A DNA stretch of 64,000 bases from Moniliophthora roreri (lineage: Eukaryota > Basidiomycota > Agaricomycetes > Agaricales > Marasmiaceae): positions 62,001-126,000 of the forward strand of contig LATX02000224.1 in the NCBI GenBank assembly GCA_001466705.2, written 5' to 3'. This document shows, piece by piece, positions 1 to 10,415 of the stretch. The position numbers and the translations under genes were made by a program. Below the pieces are notes generated by a model. It did no database searches. It saw only the letters and a program-made list of their open reading frames with translations, and had not been told where the DNA came from. Within the stretch, counting starts at the first letter, position 1; every line of letters begins with the position of its first letter.

Positions 1-2
1 AT

Positions 3-86
3 ACGAGCGCAGTACGCAGACGTTGCCAGGACATAGCCATTGCTTATCCAAATCTTTGGACCAGTATGGGACATTTTGATTATTGA
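3..86 (+). pseudogene. F-box protein relic (fragment)
   Basis: Twenty-seven codons and a stop are open in one frame. They match the part of the neighbouring F-box protein just after the F-box: 16 of 22 residues agree over SAVxRRxxDIAIAYPxLWTxM, which in the intact gene lies on the opposite strand near 1630-1700. The reading frame stops right after this block. The intact relatives continue for over 400 residues beyond it, so this is a truncated copy whose 5' part lies outside the window. It points away from the intact gene, so the two form an inverted pair. Confidence 0.75.
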
Positions 87-306
87 TACTGATGATTATC
101 AACGCTGATAGTTTTATTTTGTCCGTTCTAGGCTAAGCGCCAAGGTAAACTTGGTCAAGAAAGGTATCTGGTGCAGAGAATGAAATGATACAATATCATA
201 AAAAAGGTATTAGGAACGCTGTGAGTACCTGAAGTTGGATGAAGCGCAACTGGGAAATAGTGTCAGTGAAACTAGCATGAAATAAGAGTCTACCATACCT
301 CTGGGG

Positions 307-2052
307 CTAGACGAAATATTCTCCATCGCCGCAGCCTGACCGATCAATTCGAATAGTGAACATGAGACCTTCCCTCTCAAGCCGCTTCAGTGGCTTGTAT
401 ACCTCCTCGTGTGGCACAAAAATACCGACAACCGTTAACTCCACCGTTCGCAGTTGTGCAGTTTGAAGAAGTAAATCGTTCTCGGAGATCCTGTGGAGTG
501 GCCGGAGCCATCTAGACCTGACCATCTTCACGAACTCTTCGTCTGCCTCGTTTGCCTCCCAATTGGCATACAAAACCCTCAGACTAAGCTTCCTGAGCTT
601 GGGTACGAGAGCATTCCTCTGCTCAGTGAATACATCACTGTCGAATGCAGGATTCTGTAGTTGTTCCATCATCCTTTTTGTCACAGTCCCTACATTGAGC
701 GTATTCGGACGTGCACCCACGCTACCACACTCTGGTCGAACTTCTGCCCAGAGTTCGTGCAGGGTGAAGTCGACCAGGTCGGGAGTGATGTACAACATAG
801 CTATTACGTCCACATCTGAAATAGGCATCCCTGATAACACCAGGGTGGTCAGGTGGCAGGACGAGGTAGTTATGAAGTCATGAACGGTCGCTCGTGGCCA
901 CTCCCCCGAAAAGGCTTTATCTCGTAGCTGTTCCCCCGCTTCGTTGAATGGAATGCGGCATCCTCCTTGAATTTTCAGCTCAACAAGAGAAGGCAGTAGT
1001 AAGGAGCTGAAGATGTCCTTCAGGAGCGGATAGACACCATACGTATCCCATAAATGAAGGGAGACTGAACTGACGTGAGAAGTAACTGGTGCTAAAGGAC
1101 GTATCGGTACGCTGTAATCTGCTGGTTCGCCAAAACTGGAATAATATAGCGAGAGTGACATGCCATGATAGTCCAAGCTTTCGAGTTTTGGCAATGTTGG
1201 CAGTGCGGTAAGCAATGAGCGTAACGAAGGGCTATCTGTATGTTGCACGGCGAGGTGGCGTAGGTTCATGTTTACCTGTGCTCCGGTGGGAATGAACTTG
1301 GGAAATGCGAAGGTAGAGAGCGATTCGAGCTTCTGCGTACCACTGAACGCCTCTAGTCGGAGAAATGATCCTTCGAAAAGGTGTGCTGAACGCAAAGCCG
1401 AGACGTCTAGATTACGGCCCGTAACCAGTTCTTCAATATCCTCCGCATCGAGGTCCACAGACAGCCACCGATGAGATTGATCTAGAAGGGATATCAAAAT
1501 TTCCCGTGCTGCATTGTCGTCGCCATCAAAAGGACCCACTACCCTGAAGGATAGCGGTTGTTGTTGGGAGTGGATGAGATATAGCTGTACGGACGCAACT
1601 GCTCGTGCACTGTGATCCAAGTCCAGTAGCATGTTGGTCCAAAGACTCGGGTAAGCGATTGCTATGTCCCGCCAACGTCTGCATACCGCACTCATATCAA
1701 GAGCGGGCAACCTCCATACGCTATTTACTCCGAAGCAATTTGGTTTGTATTTTGAAGTAAAAAAGAATATGCTTCGGAGGATCTCCGAGGGAAGTCGACG
1801 AATGGGAGATTTGAGGGACTTGTATTCCGCAACTTCGCGAGTCAGAACTGCCTGTCTAACGCGAAGCTGCTGGATGTAGCCCTCATATAGCTCGATGTCG
1901 TGTTCGGCGTCGTCAATGAAGCTTGTTACTGCGGGGATTTGGGAGGAGCGAGTGGGATCTAGTGCACGAAGAGCGGTCTTCAATTCTGCAGATGTCATTG
2001 GGGCATGGGTGGTACGAGGCTGTATGATAATCGGGCCAACGGGAGGAGCCAT
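307..2052 (-). CDS. F-box protein (581 aa, intronless)
   Basis: Likely substrate-binding subunit of an SCF ubiquitin ligase; substrate unknown. The N-terminal ~80 residues predict a coiled coil (AEHDIELYEGYIQQL), followed by an F-box beginning SPIRRLPSEILRSIF at about residue 80 and the usual VCRRWRDIA and LW features. The remaining ~430 residues look like degenerate leucine-rich repeats (LTTLVLSGMPISDVDV, VDFTLHELW). The C-terminus carries the VYKPLKRLEREGLMFT block shared by all four F-box paralogues in this window. The frame is open a further 16 codons upstream but without an ATG, so the start is set at MAPPVG; a later start at MTSAEL is possible. F-box families expand strongly in agarics, often with adaptive divergence of the repeat part. 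Confidence 0.9.
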   Translation of the reverse strand: MAPPVGPIIIQPRTTHAPMTSAELKTALRALDPTRSSQIPAVTSFIDDAEHDIELYEGYIQQLRVRQAVLTREVAEYKSLKSPIRRLPSEILRSIFFFTSKYKPNCFGVNSVWRLPALDMSAVCRRWRDIAIAYPSLWTNMLLDLDHSARAVASVQLYLIHSQQQPLSFRVVGPFDGDDNAAREILISLLDQSHRWLSVDLDAEDIEELVTGRNLDVSALRSAHLFEGSFLRLEAFSGTQKLESLSTFAFPKFIPTGAQVNMNLRHLAVQHTDSPSLRSLLTALPTLPKLESLDYHGMSLSLYYSSFGEPADYSVPIRPLAPVTSHVSSVSLHLWDTYGVYPLLKDIFSSLLLPSLVELKIQGGCRIPFNEAGEQLRDKAFSGEWPRATVHDFITTSSCHLTTLVLSGMPISDVDVIAMLYITPDLVDFTLHELWAEVRPECGSVGARPNTLNVGTVTKRMMEQLQNPAFDSDVFTEQRNALVPKLRKLSLRVLYANWEANEADEEFVKMVRSRWLRPLHRISENDLLLQTAQLRTVELTVVGIFVPHEEVYKPLKRLEREGLMFTIRIDRSGCGDGEYFV

Positions 2053-2889
2053 CGAGTCGGGAGCGATAGCGGCCAAACGTCTATATTGCTGTGTTTTCAA
2101 GCTGTGAAGCTATAGCTGTAAAGATAGGCCTTATCTAAGGTGAAACTTGATACAATTTCAGTATGCTGACCTGCGGATTGTGGCGGTTTCTGGTTGGCTT
2201 TTAGGAGCGCATTTCGAATCACACTAAAAAGTCTGTAGCGCGTTTAACAGTGTTGAGATTTCGAGGTTGGTGACAAGACGTCTAATGGCCATTGTGACGT
2301 TAGTGTGCAAACCTCTGAGTAGAAGTCGGTGTGACGCACCTGCACTGCACCGAAGTGAAAAAAGCGTAACTATGGCAGTGAAGCAAGAGCGTGCTTCGGG
2401 CGCTAATACTTAACTTTTCCCGTTTTCCCAGGGCGACGACGTTAACTCCGTTCCGAGTCACCCGCTCGCTTGCTCTCTATTCCTACTCATTTGACAGCTA
2501 TTTATGGATCCCTAGACTTCGGCTTTTGATGACCATTTACACACTAAACGTACGACGCACTAGTAGCTCCACAACACTTTTTCATCACCAATGCAAAAGG
2601 CAAGCCGAGTCTCTTGCGCAACAACAGGCTGGACGCAGTGTTCACTCTTCCGGCGCATCATCAACCGCTTCGAATTCGGAGACACTCAGGGCGTTGGAAC
2701 GTATGAAGGGACCCTCGAAGGTGATCTGGATTTTGATGTCCTTTGAGAGCCACATGGAGACCGGGATCATCAATGGTTGACTCAACGGTCTTTCGTCTGC
2801 TTCTTGTGCAGGGAGAGATTCAAAAGAGGCTTATTTTCATGCAGTTGGTGATACTCATTGCTCCTTGCATCGTAAACGGCTGGGATGGA

Positions 2890-3235
2890 CCAGTGAAGAG
2901 TCTCGCAAGCAGCCTCTGAATGATCCTCGGAAGGCATCCACTCTCGAACCTTCTATTATTTTTAGTCCAAGCGATGAAAATTTCGCTCTCCGTTACCTCG
3001 TGCTGGTTCATTCGTACCTCTCCAAGCCGCAGCCGGCTCATTACGCATTCTCCCCAGATTGTTCCCGCGATTGTCGTAACAACGAAGGTGGTAGGTAGTG
3101 GTGGGTCGTGTTGGATGGCACATTTGGCTGCCAATAGGTCCTCTGAAACACATACATCCATGCAGAGTGAGCCTCTTCCTGCAGTCGATAAAGGCTCCGC
3201 GCTGATAGTCCCACCAAAGTCGGATATATGAGATC
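2890..3235. repeat. Diverged direct repeat, copy 1
   Basis: The sequence is recognisably similar along about 300 bp to 4395-4695, in the same orientation, 1.5 kb away. Shared anchors include gatgaaaattt, catccactc/tgt and agtgag. On the minus strand both copies can be read as related peptides (MNxHExTxSxIFIxW and FIDxxKxLT), which hints at a decayed duplicated minus-strand gene, but the frames are broken. No known family recognised. Confidence 0.5.
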
Positions 3236-3344
3236 CACCGATCCGCCACACGTTGGTTCGGACTTTGAAAAACGCTCGTCTCGTCGGCTATCTGCAATCC
3301 TGATTCGCTGCGGTAAATTGTGTAGTTGTGTACCGCCAAAAAGT

Positions 3345-3345
<1 letters not shown>

Positions 3346-3380
<35 letters not shown>
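3346..3380. repeat. Homopolymer A tract (35 nt)
   Basis: Thirty-five consecutive adenines. It lies about 110 bp downstream of repeat copy 1, and copy 2 has no such tract. It could be a simple-sequence expansion or the 3' tail of a retroposed sequence; no target-site duplication was found by eye. Confidence 0.9.
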
Positions 3381-3381
<1 letters not shown>

Positions 3382-3481
3382 GATCTAGCAACCACATTGG
3401 GCGCGTATAAAGAATCGTCATCCATCCGTCCGATGACCACCGACCAGCCTCAAACTTGATTGCGCTCTCCCTGAACATCAT

Positions 3482-4016
3482 ATGCAACCCCCGCCTGCTC
3501 TTGACAATTCTGCTGCCACTGATGCAGACAGCCGTCGTCTCTCTATAGCTTCTATTCTCAGTGGCCAACCTGAAAGGCAACCGCCTCCAGCTACCAGCAA
3601 TGGTACTCAGGATCGTATCTTGGATCCTTCCTCGTCATCACCATTCTCGGCTTGTATACGCGCACAGAGCGTTATAGCACCGGTATGTCTCCCTCTATAT
3701 TGGTGTAAAGACTTTTGTACCAATGCCCAAAAAGAACACCCTGACACATCCACGAAAACGTGCACCCTTCACCACCGAATCTGAACGCCGAAATGTCCTC
3801 GAAAATGACCCATGGATCGACAGAACCCGACTCACACCGTACAGGGTCCTTTGCAAAGGCTGCGGTCGAGAACTCGTCCTTTCTAGACAATCGGCCAGGA
3901 AGTATTATGCAACGAATTGGAAGTGTCATCGGTCTAAGTGTTCAGGGATTCGGATGAAAAGAGAGATGACTGGATTAAACTTGGCGGTTTGTTTAAATCC
4001 TTTGTCACTTGTGTGA
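3482..4016 (+). CDS. Small zinc-binding-type protein
   Basis: Two exons, 3482-3682 and 3735-4016, joined in phase across a 52 bp GT..AG intron, encode about 160 residues. The first exon is a low-complexity Pro/Ser-rich leader. The second carries RRNVLENDPWIDR followed by RVLCKGCGRELVL and, after a spacer, W-x2-HRSKC. That is a CxxC plus HxxxC arrangement which resembles a putative zinc-binding module known from uncharacterised agaric proteins (cysteine pair, aromatic residues, then WxxHRxxC). No catalytic domain follows. The tail after the motif (about 20 residues) is unremarkable. DNA or protein binding is only a guess. Confidence 0.6.
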
Positions 4017-5597
4017 AGAATGCTTAGGTTAAGATAGGATGACGGGCACTGGGATCCAGTCAGTGCGCACGACGATAAAGCCCCAGAGGTAGGAAAGCAG
4101 TGTGGCTGTATGAGTTGTAATCCTTCGCCTCGGTAAATGCATTGCACAATCTCTCACATTCGAAGGGTACCATCCGTGCAAAATTTTCACAGAAAGAGGA
4201 AAGAAAAAATGCAAGCCGATAGATGTTTGATGATGTAAAAAAAGTTTTCAGAGCGCGTGACCAGTGAAGCAGGAAGAACGTGGTTCGGGTGCAAATTTTG
4301 TTTTTCTCCCAGACGACAACATTCACTCTTGTCCAGTATGGAATTCGAACTTGCTATTCTCTATCATCCGTGCTCGAAGAATTTGAATGCACCCGAGAGT
4401 CTTACAAGCAGTCTTCAATTATAATCCTCGGGGGAGCATCCACTGTGGAACCCTCTTTCATATCATTCCAGGTGATGAAAATTTGGCTCTTCGTAATCTC
4501 ATGCCGGTTCATCGCATTTCCCGCAGCTGGCGCATTACGCGTTCTTCCCAGAGCAAACAGAGACTTCCCCGCAATTGCCATAACTTTTGCTATTAAATGG
4601 TTCATTCGTTTGGAAATAGCTCACCTGAGACATGCATGCGCGGAGTGAGTTTCTTCTGGTAGTCTATGAAGACCCTATGCTGATGGTTCTACCGCAACCT
4701 CCCAAGGCCGTGCTCCATATAGAGAATTCGCCGTATCGCCGACATCAAGGTATCGTTCATACAATAGTAAAACTGTCAAGGACATACAGATGAGATGGAC
4801 TTGATAATGCTGCCGCGGTCAGATCTCAAGGTCAACAGTCTGGAGAAGCATTCCCAGGGCAGCTACAATCCCACGTACATAGACATCCTGATTCAAAAGG
4901 GAACGGGAGCGTGCGTACAGATGGCCTTGGGAGATCCGCACGATTGCTTTGGAGAGAGAGGAAGAGGGGTACATCACGAAGGTTGATATAGAAGATGATG
5001 GTCCGATAGACGAAGTCCAGTAAGAACACAAGGACATTTGTCGACACGACGACGCCGCAATGACTCATCTTCTTCGCTCGCTCGCTTAGGCCTAGTTCAC
5101 ATTCATCCCCGATATCTGCTATCCCGAACTCGGGCTTCTCTTTCAATCTTGTAAATCTTCCCTCGTATTACCTCGGTCTACCCACAATCACTTATAAATC
5201 CAGACTGATGTAATGATCATCTCCGAAGAAGATACATTACCGTCGAAGATGTCGGCTGCGTGTGTTCAATCAGAACTGACTAGAGAATGATACTTTGATG
5301 ACACAGTGAGGACAAGCTTGTGAACTGAAGCCTGGGTAAAGAACGTGCGAGGTCTTCTGTTCGAAGAATCTCTTTCGAAGTGTTGTACTATATATCTGGA
5401 ATGGGAATGCCCAGAAGAGTCAGTAGTACAGGGGTTATCGGTTAGCGACCGGTGATGGTAACGTTATTAGCCGTAAGGAGACACCAGATCACGCCTAACT
5501 TGGTTCCCAACACTTGCTTGTTTCCACACCACTGTCATCACCGAGTCTTATGACAGGTTTTTCTTACTCATCGGTACTGCCATGGCAAGACTAGGAG
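4017..5597. other. Intergenic, with repeat copy 2
   Basis: No supported gene. The second repeat copy lies at about 4395-4695. On the minus strand, 4819-5146 contains two overlapping open frames, one with a hydrophobic stretch (NVLVFLLDFVYRTIIFYI). This could be the remains of a membrane protein, but I could not assemble a splice-consistent model. Confidence 0.4.
4395..4695. repeat. Diverged direct repeat, copy 2
   Basis: Counterpart of 2890-3235. Similarity runs from the agtct..caagcagt block through gatgaaaattt to the cggagtgag..tagtctatgaag block. Many substitutions and small indels separate the copies, so the duplication is old. Confidence 0.5.
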
Positions 5598-5604
5598 TAT
5601 AAAG
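5598..5604 (+). promoter_or_regulatory. TATA-like box of aldehyde dehydrogenase
   Basis: TATAAAG lies 52 bp upstream of the ATG at 5656, a normal position for a fungal core promoter with a short leader. Confidence 0.5.
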
Positions 5605-5655
5605 TTAAGATTCATATCCACAAGAAGCCCATTCCTTCCTAACCCAACCAAAAAC

Positions 5656-7833
5656 ATGGGCGTCTTCAAAACTGAACTCAAAACACCGACCTTCAACGGT
5701 ACCCTGTCATTCAACACCGGCCTCTTCATCAATGGTGAATGGGTTGATCCTGTCGAAGGAGGAACTGTCGAGTATGTGTTCAGTTCGTTGTGAGTTGGGG
5801 ATTGATACTGACAGAGATGAACACGAAGCGTGGTTAACCCAGCCACTGGGAAAGTTATCACCTCTGTATCCGCGGGAACCGATAAGGACGTCGATAAGGC
5901 TGTTAATGCAGCTTGGAAGGTGCGTTTTTTTGGGATTCAAGATGTCTTGTCCTTTTGATTGCTTATGATTGTTGGCTTTCATCATAGGCATACCACACCT
6001 CATGGGGTCACAAGGTTCCAGGCGCACAACGCGGTGCTCTCCTAAACAAACTGGCAGATCTGATGGAGAAGCATCAGGATGAACTCGCTGCATTGGAAAG
6101 TTTGAACGTCGGTGAGTGGTATACGCGCACCGTGTCCGTTCTCTACGAAAGCTCATGAGTATCTGCCTAGGGAAACCATATTCGGCGGCACAAAGAATGG
6201 ATGTTCCCGGTTCTGTTGCTTGCTTCCGGTACTACGCTGGGTGGGCGGACAAGGTTCGTCCTTCTCGTCTATCATCCGCAGGGTTTTGGACTCATTCTCG
6301 CTCCAGGTACACGGCAAGACCATCGAAACCACTGAAACCAAGTTCGCTTATACCCGTCATGAACCTTATGGTGTCGTCGGTCAAATCATTCCATGGAACT
6401 TCCCTCTCGTGGGTCTGCTTTGATGCTTGTCTGTCTCCCGAGCTCAGATGACCCCTTCAGGCCATGTTATCATGGAAAATTGCACCAGCCGTCGCAACAG
6501 GCAATTGCTGTGTATTGAAGGTGCGTTTCAATCTTACCGCTCGCTTCTGCAGTTCTGATTAGTATGCAGCCTAGCGAGGTTACTCCCCTCACTGCGCTCA
6601 AGTTTGCAGGCCTTATTAACGAGGCAGGTTTTCCGCCTGGTGTTATCAATATCGTCAATGGTTATGGTGCGCTCACCAAATAGCTTTACGTCCACCAGTT
6701 TCTAATTCTTGACAGGTAACACTGTCGGCAATGCAATCGCCCTTCACCCTGATATTCGCAAGATCGCATTCACGGGAAGTACCCTTGTTGGAAGGAAGAT
6801 CCAGGAAGCAAGCGCAAAGAGCAATTTGAAGGTCGTATCGTTAGAGTTGGGCGGCAAGGTACATCTTCACCTCTCCCTCGTCCGTGTCCGGCCGCTCATA
6901 TCAGTATCTAACTAGTCCCCGAACATCATCTTTGACGATGCCGACTTTGAGCAAGCCGTGAAATGGGCATGCATTGGAATCTAGTCAGTGACCTGTATCT
7001 CTGAAAAGAGTCCTCTTGCTGACGGGGAACCTCCTCGTGAACAGCGCCAACATGGGTCAAGTTTGCACAGCCGGTTCACGAATCTTTGTTCACTCGGCCA
7101 TCTACGACAAGTTCCTACAAGCCTTTACCGCTGCTACTCAAGCGTTCGCCAGCGGTACTGGTGACCCATTCGACAACAAAACCCAGCACGGTCCTCAGGT
7201 CTCCCAAGTCCAGTTTGACCGTGTCATGTCTTACCTCGAGTCTGCTCGCACCGACGGTGCCACTATCCACCAAGGTGGCGACAAGCATGGTTCCGGCGAA
7301 GGTTACTTTATCCAGCCTACAATTATCACCAACGCGAAACCCACGATGAAGGTTGTCAAGGAAGAGATCTTTGGCCCCGTTGGTGTCGTGATCAAGTTTG
7401 ACACTGAAGAAGAGGTCTTGGCTATGGCGAACGACACTGCCTATGGGTTGGCTGCTGCTGTGTTTACGCAAAACAGCGCGAGGGCTCATAGGATCGCTAA
7501 TGGTTTGGAGAGTGGTACTGTTTGGGTAGGCCGTGTTCTATCGCACGTTATGGTTCTTTTCTAATCATTGGTTCACACAGGTAAACTGCTACAACACTTC
7601 AGAGATTGCTATACCTTTTGGCGGATACAAACAGAGTGGCTTCGGAAGGGAACTGGGTTAGTTCTTTAGATTAATGCTCAAGTGAACATGCACTAATGAA
7701 AGGGAACCATTAGGTGAATATGCGCTCGAAACGTAAGTGACTATTACGATGTCAAGGAGTTTGATATGCTAATCCCATGTGCAGATATACCCAAGTCAAG
7801 GCCGTACATGTCAACATTGGATTGAAACTCTAA
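5656..7833 (+). CDS. NAD(P)+-dependent aldehyde dehydrogenase
   Basis: Oxidises aldehydes to acids; most like the ALDH1/2-type enzymes of fungi that act on acetaldehyde and related substrates. Thirteen exons join in phase: 5656-5771, 5829-5919, 5988-6111, 6171-6253, 6307-6408, 6461-6520, 6570-6666, 6716-6858, 6916-6983, 7045-7525, 7581-7656, 7714-7732, 7785-7833. The product is 502 residues, the usual family length. Catalytic residues sit at canonical numbers: Asn169 (PWNFPL), Glu268 (LELGGK) and Cys302 (GQVCTAGSR). The NAD-binding FTGST and the C-terminal [13 protein letters not shown] motifs are intact. One exon is only 19 nt. There is no targeting peptide ([13 protein letters not shown]), so it is probably cytosolic. 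It converges with the F-box gene 112 bp downstream. Confidence 0.95.
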
Positions 7834-7945
7834 AACCTACGGAAGGAAGTGATGGAAGGAATGTTGGATTGTACCAGTATTACGAATTGGAAAAGCTCAT
7901 TGTAGCAATAGGATACAAATCGTTTTTTGGAATAAGTCATGATGT

Positions 7946-9628
7946 TTACACTATGTATTTCCCGTTACCGCGAACAGTGACCATCATACCATCCTTTTCC
8001 AACCACTTCAACGGCTCATATAGTGTCTCATCCAAATCCTTGTCCAGCACGATCAACTCTACCTCTTTCAGCTTGATGGACACTCCATTGTCAATGTCCA
8101 ACGGTGCATACCATCGTGATTGCACCATGTCCACAAAAGCTTCATCGGCATCAAAGTGTTCCCTGACTCGCAGACAGAGACGCCTCAACTTGGGTAACGC
8201 GAGAGTGTTTTCCCAATCAAAGACAGCAACAGCCAAGCCGACATTGAGTTGCTCGAAAAACGAAACGGTAATGGTTTCCGTGTACATCCTAGGTGGGCGT
8301 AAACTTGTTTCCGAAACTATATCGTCAGCGTCAGCCCAGAGCTCGTGGATGGTGAGATCTTCTAAGGATGGAACTAGGCGTAGGAAACCCACGACGTCAT
8401 CATCGTATAGCGGCATTCCAAGGAGTTCTAGGGTTGTAAGAGCACAATGGGATCTGGTGAGGAAATCCACCATCGTTTCGTATGGCCACGAGCCATCAAA
8501 AGCCGTGGTAAAGGAGTCATCGTCGACGTAACATTGTCCGTGAATGCTAATGGTGGTAACTGAGGGAAGTGTCAGGGGCTGAAATAGGTCGCGCAGCAAC
8601 GAATAGATGCCAGAATACTGCCAGATCTGGATGGTGATTGAACGAATATGGGAAGTCGTGGGTGGTAAGGGTACGCCTGGACTCGTGTATTCTGTCGCTT
8701 CCAAGGTTGTGCCATCATGTCTCCAGCCACAATAGACCAGAGACTCGAGGTGCTGACATTCGCGGAGGGCATCTAATGCATATCGGGGTGTGTCAGGATT
8801 GGCCAAATGCACCAGGCAAAGGTCTCGAATGCTGCTCCATCTGAAGGATCCGGGAGGGATATGTTCAACGCAGGTCAGCTGTCTGAGCTTTGGTGCAGTG
8901 CTCAAGCTGTTCAAAAACTCCTGTGCCCGTGGATGCGGACCTTCATATAAAGCCGACTTGAGCAATGGAAGTCGTCCATCAAATTCCCCCGAGGGACGAG
9001 CCAGGGATAGCAGAATATTGAAGTCCATGTCGAGGTTGACCCAACGATTAGAGTGGGCCAAGAGAAGGGAAAATACCCCCTCGTCGCCATCGTTCGCTCT
9101 TGAAAGCTTTAGCGACAACGGGTGATTCTTGGAGCGAGAAAGGCAGATCTCTACGGGCTCCTTCGCTCTTTTCGAAAGACTTGAAGCAATGTTGCACCAT
9201 AGGGTTGGACAATCAATGGCGACCTCACGCCACTGATGACATACGCTGCTCAAATCAAACGCAGCTGAATACCAAGCCCTTCCTACACCAAGATTGTTGA
9301 CGGGTGCAGAGTGAAGAAAAACGACCTCCAGTATGTCCCTTGGTAATCGACGAATAGGCGATTTCAGTGATTTGTACCGTGCAATTTCGAGCTGTAAAGC
9401 GACCTGTCGGATATTGAACTGTTGAACATAACGCTCGTACATCTGCATGTCGTGCTCGGCATCTTGGATGAACTGGGAGATGGTAGCATCTTCACACGGT
9501 GACAGTTGCGCGGATTGGCGTAGTCTGTTCTGCAGGTCTGCGGGTGGCATGGGCAACGCAGAGACACGAGGGTTGATGGTAATGGAAGGGGCTACCATCG
9601 CGGCTGGTATCAGTGAATCTATGGGCAT
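7946..9628 (-). CDS. F-box protein (560 aa, intronless)
   Basis: Paralogue of the F-box gene at 307-2052, with the same order: an N-terminal coiled coil (AEHDMQMYERYVQQF), the F-box SPIRRLPRDILEVVF, VCHQWREVA, an LRR-like body with LTTLELLGMPLYDDDV and LTIHELWADAD, and a C-terminal YEPLKWLEKDGMMVTV block. It is presumably the target-recognition subunit of an SCF ubiquitin ligase; the target is unknown. The frame extends 28 codons upstream without an ATG, so MPIDSL at 9628 is taken as the start. MVAPSI, ten codons later, aligns better with the paralogue's first methionine and is an alternative. Confidence 0.9.
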   Translation of the reverse strand: MPIDSLIPAAMVAPSITINPRVSALPMPPADLQNRLRQSAQLSPCEDATISQFIQDAEHDMQMYERYVQQFNIRQVALQLEIARYKSLKSPIRRLPRDILEVVFLHSAPVNNLGVGRAWYSAAFDLSSVCHQWREVAIDCPTLWCNIASSLSKRAKEPVEICLSRSKNHPLSLKLSRANDGDEGVFSLLLAHSNRWVNLDMDFNILLSLARPSGEFDGRLPLLKSALYEGPHPRAQEFLNSLSTAPKLRQLTCVEHIPPGSFRWSSIRDLCLVHLANPDTPRYALDALRECQHLESLVYCGWRHDGTTLEATEYTSPGVPLPPTTSHIRSITIQIWQYSGIYSLLRDLFQPLTLPSVTTISIHGQCYVDDDSFTTAFDGSWPYETMVDFLTRSHCALTTLELLGMPLYDDDVVGFLRLVPSLEDLTIHELWADADDIVSETSLRPPRMYTETITVSFFEQLNVGLAVAVFDWENTLALPKLRRLCLRVREHFDADEAFVDMVQSRWYAPLDIDNGVSIKLKEVELIVLDKDLDETLYEPLKWLEKDGMMVTVRGNGKYIV

Positions 9629-10415
9629 GAAAGTTTGAAACCGATCCGGGCGACGACCAGGGAGATTAGCGTACCGCAATGAATGGAAGGTGTGGTTACG
9701 GACAGACTCCAAGTGTTTGACAATGTTTACGCGCCAATGATCATGGTAACGCGATCACATGCGTTCTACTGTTATATGTCAGACTGATGAAATGGTAATT
9801 AAGAGGTACACCAAGTACGTTCTACGTCGTAAAAACCGGAGATGTATACCACCAGGGGCTACACCTCTTCAATTCATACAGTATGGTATGCTACAAGCTG
9901 GCTCTGGAGCATGTCTGAACAGATACCCGAGTAGTACCCCGAGCGGGAACACTGCAGACTGGATCGTTCGAACAAATAACATTAGAATCGGTCCAAGGAG
10001 CTGCCAGTGCCTTCGATTTGAGGGACCAAATCCTCCCGAACGGAACTGCGACGGATTATCGTATCCTCATCGATCCAAGGAGCGAGGCACCAACAATGGG
10101 CATGGTGGTTGGCTGCTAGGCTAAGCCAGACTATTCCTGTTTGCCGAATCCCTGCTTCACTGCCGACATACACGTCAACTATTGGCACATCATTACGGTG
10201 ATTACGACGCAAAAAACTTACATGACGTCTATTGTGACATGAGTTAGCCGTTTTTAGGCGAATCGCCATTAGTAGTTTGTCGTTGTATAGTTCGTCGCGG
10301 CTCTCCAACTGTCAACATATCCGGAGAATCATCATCGGTGTTATCTGAGAAGCCCAGTGGTCGGTACAGAAAGTAGATACACGAAACGGGTTGTGGTTCC
10401 ATTCGGTCGTAATGT
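9629..10415. other. Intergenic
   Basis: Between the 5' end of an F-box gene and the 3' end of the GHITM-like gene, both on the minus strand. An open frame at 9759-10124 on the plus strand has no family resemblance and no splice partner. Nothing else seen. Confidence 0.4.

Larger units (their letters stand above)
2053..3481. other. Intergenic, with repeat copy and A-tract
   Basis: No convincing gene. An open frame at 2391-2780 on the plus strand lacks an ATG at its start and has no recognisable domain. The stretch holds one copy of a diverged direct repeat (about 2890-3235) and a pure A tract, described separately. Confidence 0.5.

Noticed and set aside
7779..8531. 250-codon plus-strand frame
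   Set aside because: Starts in the last aldehyde dehydrogenase intron and runs antisense through the F-box gene.
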